From the NCBI GenBank assembly GCA_031763025.1, contig JASSKH010000006.1, positions 6,073,691 through 6,137,690 on the forward strand: 64,000 bases of DNA. Direction: 5' to 3'. The position numbers and the translations under genes are program-made. Positions 41,337 through 52,300 of the stretch are shown in pieces; within the stretch, counting starts at the first letter, position 1, and each line of letters begins with the position of its first letter. The DNA comes from Macrocystis pyrifera (taxonomy: Eukaryota > Sar > Phaeophyceae > Laminariales > Laminariaceae). The notes under the pieces were generated by a model. That model saw only the letters and a program-made list of their open reading frames with translations, was not told the origin of the DNA and made no database searches.

Positions 41337-41765
41337 AGAGTGCCCCCAATTCCCTCAACCGAGCAACTCGTGGCCACTGACGACAGCAGTGAGTGGTTGG
41401 TGCCTATTGAATAATCGACTGCTGCCTGCACCCTGCCTGCACCGCCGTACGAAAGGCACGGTATTAATAGTCGTGAACACAGGCAGAGAGGAACACGCCT
41501 GCGGTCTATTAGGGTTAGGGTGCTGTCAGAGTGACGACGAGAAAGAAAGGGCAATCGAAGAGAAAAACACCGTACAAATATCAAATACTCGCATCAACGA
41601 TCGTCATGTCTTTCCCGACTGTCTAAAGTAGGTTCAGCACACCAGCTGTGATATGTGACACCCCGTCCCTGATGATTGCGGGGGTCATTCTCCATGAAGG
41701 GTATACAACTCGCCAACACTACAAAGAGCAATGACGTGACATGTGAATAATAACAGGGCTATCAC

Positions 41766-41874
41766 TATTACGGTGGGGCATTGTAAATAGGACCTGCGGT
41801 ACACACAACAACCAATATATTTCCCTATTTTTACTAACAATATTTAGTCCTATTCACTCAGGTCCCCCGCAATA
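41766..41874. mobile_element. 109-bp MITE, copy 7
   Basis: TATTACGGTGGGGCATTGTA at the left, CAGGTCCCCCGCAATA at the right, 109 bp, copy 1 orientation. Confidence 0.85.
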
Positions 41875-41899
41875 CTGCTGTATCGTATTTGAAAAAAAA

Positions 41900-42420
41900 A
41901 AAACATGACTGCTGCTCTCGTCATGGTTTGCGCGCCGGTCGTGGGTTTCCGCGTGCCGTCCTGCTGCCGTTCTGCATGGCCGCCTCGTCGCCTTTTCCCA
42001 ATCGGCCCGCTCCTTCGCACGTGCTCTCGTTGCCACTCCTTTGCAATTTGTCCCCCCTCTTCCCCGTCCCGGAAGCAAATGCTCCCCGCACTTGCGGTTC
42101 TGATCTGAAGAACGAAAATCCTCGCGCAGGGTGAGTTCAATCCGTCTCTTCCCCGATCGCCGACGCTCTATCCCCCTCGTCCTCCCTCGTCAAATCTAAC
42201 CTGCTGCCGGCGCACTTAGACTCTGCCGTGGTTTGGCCTGTGGTGGCTCCTGCCTCCGCGCACGGACATCCCACTCGAGCATTGCATCTCTGCCGCTGCT
42301 CCCTCAAAGACGCGCGAATCGTAGGTGTCCATTCCTGACGCACGACGTACGACCGAACTCTACTGCCACGAGGAAGCCTCGCGGCCACACGCAGCAGCAA
42401 GAAGGTATTACTCCTTGAGG
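41900..42420. other. GC-rich interval of uncertain coding status
   Basis: A plus frame reads MAASSPFPNRPAPSHVLSLP and reaches a clear donor (GCAGG before GTGAGTTC at 42131). A second plus frame reads LPAHLDSAVVWPVVAPASAH and ends near GTAGGTGT. Minus frames are also open. Either a short unlinked exon or GC-driven noise. Confidence 0.25.
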
Positions 42421-42737
42421 GTGATTCTGGCCTTACACCCGCGATTAAGACCCACCCCACTCGCTATACATAATAAGCCTGTTAGGGCATGCCTCGCAGC
42501 AGCATGACTTGCCGAGGCAGCGAGCGGAACCCATATATAACGCCGAATCAGATGAAGCTGAGCGTGCCCATTAAATTTTGTGTTTTGAGTTTTGAGTATT
42601 GTAGTGATGACTTTTCTCTTTAACACTACTGCTGTACGTACAGAGGTAACTATTAATAACACTTCAACAAGCCGCATGAGAGAATGGGGGGTTCGCCGTT
42701 CAAAAAATGTACCAGGTACCTGGTACAATAAATTGAT

Positions 42738-43082
42738 GCCAACGTCCCCGGTGGTGTTGGTAGGTAGTCCGCGTGCCTATCAAGACCAATTTGGTGGGTT
42801 CAAGTCTCACCGAGTGCATGCCCGTAGGGACTTTTGCTTGCATAAAAAATTGATAAGCGGAAAGCGCGAGACCGTGAGTTAGCTACATTCGATGAAAATC
42901 GACGAGCAGAGGGAATGCTGAACCCTATATATGCGCGACAAGAAATAAAGGCACGTACCGGGGGGAAGAAGCAGGGACGACACCTGTGACCACGACTTGT
43001 CCAGAAGATCACCGAGGATAAAACCTCCTACGAGTTAGGCTGGGAAGTAAAAGTGATGATTAAAAAAAAAAAAAAAAAAAAA
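42738..43082 (+). mobile_element. tRNA-derived SINE, copy 3 (plus orientation)
   Basis: Full-length: tRNA head (GTCCCCGGTGGTGTTGGTAG box A, GGGTTCAAGTCTCACC box B), body, and an A20-21 tail at 43062-43082. Slightly more diverged than copies 1 and 2. It ends in AAGTGATGATTAAAA like the other copies. Confidence 0.9.
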
Positions 43083-44459
43083 CGATATTCGAAAATGCGG
43101 ACATTGAGTCACGCAAAATTGCAATTTCGAAATAAAGTTTCAGACCAACATGCTATCCTCATACGTATTAATTGTATTATTAGCTGTTTGGGCTGGTGTA
43201 TACTCGTCGGTCTTGGATTATGCATGGTCTCCGACTGCTCTGTACTAGTATCATGGTATGGATACCAGCCTAACAATGACACATGTACGCATGTATGTAC
43301 GTGCTTGCTTCTCGTGTGTCTGCATTCTGTCGTGGAACTGGCTGTGACGAGGTGTACGTCGTACCCGGACTAAGCTTAGATTGGGTTGTTTTCCTCCGTA
43401 ATTAACATTATATCCGTGCTGTATTCCTGTCTGGGGTGTAACGAATACGGCAATGTGCTGGTAATACTGTTAATCATACGACTGACTGCATGTAGTAACA
43501 TTGTGTGATGATATCAAGTGGACAACCATCAACAAAAACGAATGATGTATCATAGCAGCGTAACTTCAACAATTGACAACAACGGCAGCGTATATATACG
43601 AGTAACACAACAAATGTACGTAGCAGCAGCATGACAAGACACAAGACTATTACTAATAAGAGCAACTCAATAAACTACTGCTGTACAACTGAACTGCTGT
43701 ACAACTGAACTGCTGTACGTACAAGCTGCAGTATTCGAACTTCGAACGTATAACGTATGCTGCTCTTTTCTCTTTTTTTAAAAAAATTCTCCGGCGGATT
43801 GGTAAATTTCAAGCTCAAGCTCACCACACTTCCACCTTCAAAAATCGTGTCGTGTGTCAAGTTAAACGGCCATTGCTCCCGTTGCAACATCAGAATAGTC
43901 TTTCTGTATGTCTGTCTGTCTGTCTGTCTGTCTGTTAAACCTGTGGCTAGGGCATGTCGACCCGACCTGATCTGACTGGCCCCCGAGAGGGGCAGGTGCG
44001 GTGGAGATAGCCACCCGGGAGAGTCATCTTCTCCGGGTACTGCTGTGGGACTTGCGCTAGCTCACCCACTAACAAAACCTAGGCTACGAGGCCTGCCCGC
44101 CGGACTTGGTCCAGTTACGGGCCACCCTATCCGTTGGGGCGTTGGTCCTACTTTACGTGTTTCTTGTTTCATCGCCATGTGAAACGTGACTGGAGTGTCG
44201 TCAACGCATGTACTTAGTATCCAGCCTCTAGGTTGTGCAGCCGCGGCAGCAACCAATGCAGCCGGTCAGTTGCCAGTCGCTGCGACTCGCATTCTTGTTG
44301 TTTTAGTCTTGGTCTCTCGTTTCATATTATTGTGCTATCTATATGATGTTCCATGTCTTCATGTATGTGTAGACTGCTGCAAGAACCGTTGTCGTTGTTG
44401 CTGTTGTTGTTGTTATTGTTGTCGGTGATGATGTTGCACACCTTGCGTTGTGAATTGTG
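43083..44459. other. No gene recognised
   Basis: AT-rich start, triple GAACTGCTGTAC repeat at 43676-43720, (CTGT)n at 43907-43934, and (TTG/CTG)n at 44385-44425. No exon supported. Confidence 0.5.
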
Positions 44460-44640
44460 AATCCTCATTGCCGTTCTCTGTTACCAGGTATTAATATTAA
44501 TAATAGAACGCGGTCACGAGAACTCACATTGAATCTATTCACAGCAGTGCCTCATTGCCGTTATCTACTGTATTATTAATAATAATGATAGAACGCGGTC
44601 ACGAGAAGTCACATGAAATCTGTTCATAACAGCTGTAGTG
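44460..44640. repeat. ~90-bp tandem duplication
   Basis: CCTCATTGCCGTT..TATTAATA..ATAGAACGCGGTCACGAGAA..TCACAT..TCTATTCA occurs twice (44464-44544 and 44549-44630). Confidence 0.75.
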
Positions 44641-44921
44641 ACAGGCATTATGGCCCAAACGTTTTCACGCGCAACCAAGTTGGGTCGCGGTAACGACCTG
44701 TGTCGCTTTGTCCACTAAAGCAAAAAATGAGGTACATCCTTCAAAGTCAAATATTATTGAAACGGGGGTTTGTTCAATACCAGCCCCGCACAATCCCTTT
44801 GGATCATCGAACACTCTTCGCTCTTTCACTACCGCCGTACTCCCCACTGAAGCCTCCACATGATGCCCCACACCCGGAGGAGCTCAGCCAACTCACGATA
44901 TAGTCTGATCTGTAGTTGCAG

Positions 44922-45147
44922 GTGGTTTGGTCTTGGTCAGGCTAAATTGGAGAAATTCGATGCACCGCGGCAACGCAGTTTTTATGCTTCGCACGGCCGC
45001 TACTTGAGCTCCAGCAGTCACGCCGTCAGTTCAGTCGATTTGACGGGTACTGCTGTCGCGGTGGAAAACGTTAACGAATCGCCCAAGATTGACCGTGTGC
45101 TGGTGTTTCCAGGAAGGGAAGGAAGGTGTTCTAGAGTGGTCGATGTA
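44922..45147 (+). other. Possible exon before the PH-like B gene
   Basis: After an acceptor-like TGTAGTTGCAG one frame reads WFGLGQAKLEKFDAPRQRSF, SSSSHAVSSVDLTGTAVAVE and NESPKIDRVLVFPGREGR. Donor GTAGGG at ~45148 is weak. Phase does not connect cleanly to 45636, so this is only a candidate. Confidence 0.25.
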
Positions 45148-45635
45148 GGGATTAATGTCACCGGGTGCAAAAACCAAGAAATATGAACACATCCACGTCC
45201 GCTTCCACGTATGACTACTTGTTTACTTGGTTCCCGAAACGGTGTTCCAGTTGCAGTCCAAGGGAGTTTGTAGCCTACTGACCTTTAGCAGCACGAGTAA
45301 TACCTAAGGGGTACCTGGTATAACCTCCGGATATTTCCCTTTTATTTATTTCCCCAATATAGACACACCTACTCCTACCAGATATACAGACTTGTATACA
45401 CGGGAACCCCCCTGTATTAATCCCGTAGTACGCGCGATTGAAGTATCACTATTAATAGTGATATACACTACACTATTAATAAACTATTAATAGTATAAAA
45501 ATACAGCTTTGCAATATGAGTTCCGACAAAAAATCTCGATCTCTCAGCAAGCTGTTGTTTTTCAAGTTTATTAAATATTATGCCAGGTGGCGTCGGGTAT
45601 GTATTGACAATCGCAAACCGTTCCCCTGAAAAAAG

Positions 45636-45846
45636 GCGATTAAACTGAAGAAGCTCCTGGTCCGAGCTGCGACGCGCCGAATGGAGGCCCGCTGGGCGAG
45701 GTGGTGCGAGGCCGTGAGAGGCAGGAACGAGGAGCGGCAGCGGGCTGACAGGCTACAGTGGTGCTTGCACGCCAAGGCTAACCGAGAGAATGACCTGCTC
45801 GCGTGGTATCACAGCACGTTTTGCCTCGAGGTGTACCGCCGACGAG
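45636..45846 (+). CDS. Exon of PH-like B gene: basic/Trp-rich helix
   Basis: Acceptor CCTGAAAAAAG and strong donor (CGACGAG before GTGAGTGG). 70 codons read AIKLKKLLVRAATRRMEARW, ARWCEAVRGRNEERQRADRL, QWCLHAKANRENDLLAWYHS and TFCLEVYRRR, phase 0 in and phase 1 out. This is one long charged helix with Trp at intervals, coiled-coil-like, and it could be an IQ/spectrin-type helix (inference). The next exon (46958) accepts phase 1. The intervening intron contains the 350-bp GTA-trinucleotide tract. Confidence 0.55.
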
Positions 45847-46127
45847 GTGAGTGGTGATGATGTGGCGGACGGGGGTGGGGGAGGGGAGGGGGGGCGTGGT
45901 ATGGTTTCCTGAAGCAAGTGGAGGGAGCGAAACGGTCATGTTTTTGGTCCTTGGGGAGCCGGCTATGGCGTATAGCAGGCCCTGGACCGGTCGACAGTCA
46001 GCTGTAGGTTGAGAAGAGTAGTAGTAGTAGTAGTAGGAGTAGTAGTAGTAGTAGCGGTAGTAGTAGTAGTAGTAGTGGTAGCAGTAGTAGTGGTAGCAGC
46101 AGTAGTGGCAGCAGTAGTAGTAGTAGT

Positions 46128-46201
<74 letters not shown>

Positions 46202-46331
46202 CAGTAGTAGTAGTAGTAGCAGTAGCAGTAGTAGTAGTGGTAGCAGTAGCAGTAGTAGTTGTTACAGTAGTAGTGGTAGCAGTAGCAGCAGTAGTGGCAG
46301 CAGTAGTAGTAGTAGTAGCAGCAGCAGTAGC

Positions 46332-46362
<31 letters not shown>

Positions 46363-49300
46363 TTACTTCTGAGTACGGTACGGTGCGGTAATGCCTCTCT
46401 GTCTCGAAATACTGGAAAGTTAATCAGGCCAACACTGCTGTGAAATCAGGCCCAACTCTGTGTTTTTGAGAGGGCTACCGTACACAACGCTAGCGATGAC
46501 ACCCACTCGGACGAGTTTCCAAGGTGATTTTCTCGGCAAGGGGGAGAGCGTACTCAGTACGACAGCATAAAGACATATCAGGTACGTCTATCGAAAGGTC
46601 TCGACAATACCTTTTTCCAGGGCCCCAATCTTTGTTGTGTGGGTGCCTCTTATGTTTCGGAGAACATCGGCTTTCAAATTGTGTCAGTGGGTGTGTTATC
46701 TCATGACCCTTGTGATAGTCTGATAAAAAAACACGCTGTCAACGCCGGGCTTTCTGGGCTTTCTGGTATGTTACACGTACTCACTCAACCCCACCCTCAC
46801 ACCCCCACCTCCACCCCCACCCCTCCCGCTGACCTTCCCTTTTTTTTTCCCACCTGGCCGTGCTTTGAATCGGCTAACAAACGGGCGGGCGGGCGGGCGG
46901 GCCCCTTTGGTGAAAATTGAAAACGTTACATGAAAAACTCCGCTTGGAAAACCGCAGTGCCGTTTTGGTACCGGGAGACAAGGCTCCAGTCTTACCAGAA
47001 GGCGTACCGTATTGTAGACGACCGCGAATCGTACACACCGATGGAGAAGAGCATCATGACGTCCTGCGTTTGTACGGTAGGCACCAAGTACGCGGACGTG
47101 GCGGCACAGCTCTTCACCTCCAAGGTGTGTCTTTTTTTTCAATGTTTTTTTTCTTGTTACATTTTCGGGGGGAATTGGGTGTTTTCGGTACGTGCGTGTG
47201 TGCGTGCGTGCCAGCGTCGGCGGATGTTGCGTTTGGGTTTTGGTGGTTTTTTTTGGGGGGGGGGAGTTTGGGCTTTTTTGTTTTTTATTACTATTTTATT
47301 TTGTTTGTGGGTCATATGACTGATTTCTTGGTGTCACTACGTCTGGCGTTTCGTGGTTTTCACTTTTCTCCTTTTTTGACAGTGTTTGGACGGAGGCCTT
47401 GAGGAGGGATGAGGGAAGGGTGGGGGGTTGCCCCCCGCCAGCCGCAGCCTAGGTCGTTACGCCTATTCAGTGCCTGAAACCCTGCCGTGCGTTGTGTCAT
47501 GCTTTCGTGTAGGGGGGGGCTGGCCACCTGGCAGATGAGTTATCGTGGGAGAGGGAGGGTGAGTGTTCTGCTCTCCATTTTGTCGGCGAGCAAGGTTCTT
47601 GCGTCACCTACGTCGCGCTTCGGGCCTTGTGCATAATATATGTAGTGCAGGGCGTAAGGCCCTTTGAGTAATGCAACCGCGTTTTTTGAGTGCCGAATAC
47701 TTGGCGTGTGGAGCTTTTTTTTTGCAGTGGTGGAAGGAGGAGGTTTTTTATCTCAGTGACCGCTTTAGCCCTAGAGGACTGCACTGCCCTTGTGTGGAGA
47801 GAATACTTGGGAAAACACAACAAGACTTACGTTTATTGTGTATAGCATACATGTTATGTTTTAGTGGTACTGTGTTGGGGTAGTCAAACGCGTAAATAGG
47901 GGCTCCTGCATCGATTTTTTGTTCTGCGCTTATTTTATCGCTCACGGCAACGACCATACGCTCTCGCTCGCTCGTTCGATGACCACCCCCATGCCCTCGC
48001 CCCCGTCTCGAAAGGGATGCGTGGTCAATGGTTGAGTGACGATTGGCAAGCAACGAATGAGTACCCCCCCCCCCCCCTCATCCCGACTGCCGTGCTCGTT
48101 GCAGGACATCCTTTCCGAGGAGGAGTACCGTCTGTTCCAGACCTTGGTCAAGCGAGGGGCCGAGGTGTCCAAAGCGACGCCGAAGTGTGGCCGAAAGGTC
48201 TCACACCCAATGAAGCTTCGTTTGTGGTTCAACCGCGGTGCCCTCTGCCTAACGGCTAAGGTGAGGTGAATTGAGAAGGGGGGGGTATAGTGTTAGGGGG
48301 GCGGGGGGGGGGGAGAGTGACCAGAAGGTTTTACTTGGGCTTCCGCCCTATTGCGCGCTATGCTTGGCGTCTCGCCGTCCATCGAACGGAAGTGTTTGTG
48401 ACCGGCCCGTTTGAAGCTGAAGTGTTTATCCTGTACCTGGCACTGTATTCTCAGATAAGCGTGTTGTCCTGCTACGTATTTTTTGACGCGGTGAGCTGAA
48501 GTTTACTAACGTTTACTAACCTTTACTAACCTTTACTAGTAACGTTTACTACGAAATGTTACGCGGGGCACGTTTGTTTTTGAATCAAGTCGAGGGGGAC
48601 GTGGCGCTGAACCACCCCAAAACGTTTCTGGTGTCTGTCCGTGACATGACCGCGGTCCTATCCTCCGCCCGCGCCGCACCCGCATGCGTACAACAGCGTG
48701 AGAAGCCGGACAAAGCCGCAAGCAGCGACCACAGCTTCTACCTCTCGAAGATCAAAATCTGCTTGCTCACGCTGCCGGGCGGATCGACGGGTGAGGGCCG
48801 AGGTGGGGCAGGGGGAGGGAGTTCCAGAAGAAAAAGACTGGACGAGTCGAGCGGGGTCTTCTCGTCCAACGTTTCGAGCAACGTTTCCAGCAATGACAGT
48901 AGCACTGTGGGGGCGGGGGGGAGGGTCCAGGTCGTCTCCCTTGCCATCCCACGGACGGGATGGGTTCGGGGCCATGCCTGAGGGGTTTCGCAACGATAAG
49001 GCGGGTCGGAGCGGGGAGTGGGGAGGGATTGGCGATGGCGATGATGGCGGTGGTGGTAGTGGTGCGCCGGCCGTGGGCTCGGCGGCGTTAGTGTCCAGGG
49101 GTCTGGACGGGGGGGGGTGGCGAGAGGGGGAGGCGAGCCCTCCGCCGAGCTCCCATGACCCTCCCCGCGTGCTTTCCATACATTTCTTCGGTCGGTCGGT
49201 CACGCTGAACCTCTGGTTTTCAAGGGAAGAGGAAGGGGCAACGTGGCAGGTGTGTGTGGGTGTGCGTTCTTCGTATTAAACCGTTCTTTCTACCCGTCGA

Positions 49301-52300
49301 CATGCAGCACAGCCAGTGTCCGTGCCGATTATTCAATCCTCTTATTAATAATGGAGGGATACAGGTTATGTGGTGACGATTCTACGCCAAAGAGATACTG
49401 CTGTATTATTATGCAGCGAGCAGAGTAGACAGCAGTACAATGTCATCTTATCGTCTGGAGACAACAGGCACGGCATACACATTCTATGAACAAAGAGAAA
49501 AGTCGAAAAAACAGGTAAGGTTATAACCGAAGTCTATGAGCAGTGTATGTAACCGTTTTATTGTGTCACACTGAATAAATTCTCCCCGCTCTTATCACGA
49601 CTACTGCATATACGTAGCTATTCCGAGTGATTAGTAAAAACCCTTTTTGATGCTACTGCAAGTAATGGTTCCGCTCACTTCTCCAGTACTGTTGTCACCT
49701 CTGCACACTCTGTTGCTTGCTTCGATATTGATCCCGCGCCATTCGGAGCAAATTGTCCCATGAACGTGGTCGCAGATGTAAAGATGGCATCTTATACACG
49801 AGTAAAGATGTAAAACCCTCTTTATACAACTGGTTAAATTCTCCCGCCTGTGTTGCCAGTGATTTGTTCCCGGAGCGGCGTTGCGGGGCTGCGCTTGTGT
49901 ACGAGCAGTGGTTGCAACCCCGCTTGTTTCTTGATATCACCGACTCTAATGCAGAGTGATGGCCCCTCTTTCGTGCCCGTTTTGAGTATCGGTAGTGCCG
50001 GCTGCTCGCTATACGTCGTGCCCGTGAAATGCCTTGGCACAGATCGGGTGCAGTGCGGTAGTGTGCGGAGTAGTTATTAATACAGTCAGTAGTGCCGATT
50101 GGTTGCCGCCATGATATAGTGCCGGTATTGTTGGATGGCGCATATCATATCGGCACTATCTAGAGACGGACCGGCACTACTGTATACCAGGTATGTATTC
50201 TAGAACCACCTATACATTATAGACTATCCCACTCTTTGTAACCACTGCGTATATTATCCCACCCTTGTTCCAGGTAATTAGTTCGTGAAATGCCTTTGCT
50301 GCTGCGAAAATCGTCCCACTCTGAATTCCAAGTAGTTTTTGCCCCGACACGTCGTTGCAGTTGCGAAGGGGATATGGCACGTACATACACATACTATCCA
50401 TGTATAACACGAGTTATAACCTTTTTGTCGCTGCATCTAGTATGCCTGGTACGATACACGATACATGAATGATCTCACTCCGATTTCAAACAGTTTATTC
50501 TCGAAAACGTTGCTAATCTGTAATGTCGAGGAGGCTTATGCCCCATTTTACTTCGCGACTACATGAATTTTCCCCCTCCTTTTTTTTCGTGTGCGAGAAT
50601 TTGGCCGCAGACACGTCGATCGATGCCGTTGAAAAGTGAAAAGGTGTGTAAATACCCAATGATATTATATTATACTTATAGAAACCTAGCAGTACATAAC
50701 CCTTTTATTTCATGTACCAGTCGCTGCTGACTGTGTGTATTGTCGCAGGCTGTTTCCGGGTAAATTGTGAGTCCTTTCGCTGCTGCAAATATATACTGAA
50801 GTATGACCTCTCACTCTTTCCAAGTATTCTGAACGTCCTTGTGGCTCTGAAAGCCTTTTGTTTTAGTTTATGCCACTGCCAATGGTTTCCGAGTTCCATC
50901 CCGAGTATTTTGTGGAATCCTTCAGCTGCTGAGAACATGATCCAGGCACTAATTCCGAGGAATTTTTCTATGGCTGGGGTCTAAAACGGTTGTGTGTTTT
51001 TTTTCATCGCCCTTGTTTCTGCTGGGAAAATAGTACCGGTTATCCACCATGTCGGTTGTATCGCATACCTGGTGTATGTGGTATGTATATCACACGTGTC
51101 CTTACAGTACTGTAGTAAGTGATGAGTGATAATTGGTATGTGATATGTGATAAGTGATAAGTGTATATCAGATCGCACACACCCCTGGGACGAGTTTCGG
51201 AGCGTTTTTTTTTTTCTCCAAATCATGTCTTAACCCTTTTAGCACTGTTAGCACTGCAGTCAGTCAGTCATTCAGTCGGTCAGTCAGTCAGTCCTTTGTG
51301 GGGTCAAACCACTCAAATTTCGAGTAGTTTGTCACCAAAACTGGACTGCAGTACTAAAGGGCCTCGGGCACACAAACAGCGACGAAAATTATGAACGGTG
51401 GCTTTGGAAGAATCCCGTCGAGATTTTTCCATGGACGCATGCTTGGTTCGTTCGCTCGCTCGGCTCTCGTTTTCACTCTCCCCTGTTTTCATGAGAACCA
51501 GCTTTTTTTAATCTCGTCAGGGGTGTTGTGTGCCATTGTACCACTCACCACACATGCGATACGGTATGCGTCCGTCCGTCCGTCCGTCCGTCCGTCTCTG
51601 TGGGACATGCCATGGCGCTCGATTTTTGTTTCAACCATTTCCCTTTTTTTCTGGTGTAACCCCTACATGTACAGCAGTTTGCGAGAGTTACCTCGTCTAT
51701 GTGTAGTATACATCCTATAATGCTCTACGTATCTGCATGTTTTTCGCGCCTATTCTTGACTTGTCGTAACGCCTCTCGTATTTCCCCCCGCTGCACCACT
51801 GCCGACGGAACAACACTACCGACGACGATCGCGTCGATGCAGGGAATGCTGACGAAGCTAGCCTGGAAGGAACAGGGGTTTCTTTATCGCCCGTCAGGCC
51901 GGGGGGAGCAACAGGGGGGGGGGGGGGGCAGCAGCAGCAGCAGCAACAGCAGCAGGCAGAGTTTGGGACGGGGGGGGGGGGGTGAGCCGGCGAAGCTGGA
52001 GAGGGGAAAGGAGGGGGAGGGGGGAGATGGGAACAAGAACCGGACGGGCATTACGACGACGCTGTTTTCCTCCACCTCGTCGTCGTACTCGAGTCATGGC
52101 ACCGCGCAGGGAACGCCCTATGGAACTCCCCGCGACGGCGATGGATGGTGATGGTGATGGTGGTCGTGGTGGTGATGGGCGGTCCGGTCCGGCGACCGCA
52201 AATATCGGAAGCACGACTGGTACGCCTGCTTTTCTAGTACGTCGGGTGACGCTACTATGAATGGTACCGGTTGCCATCGTAAAGCGTCGTCGCGACCTCC

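Noticed and set aside
46009-46443. 144-codon Val/Ala frame
   Set aside because: Direct translation of the (AGT/AGC)n microsatellite in an intron.
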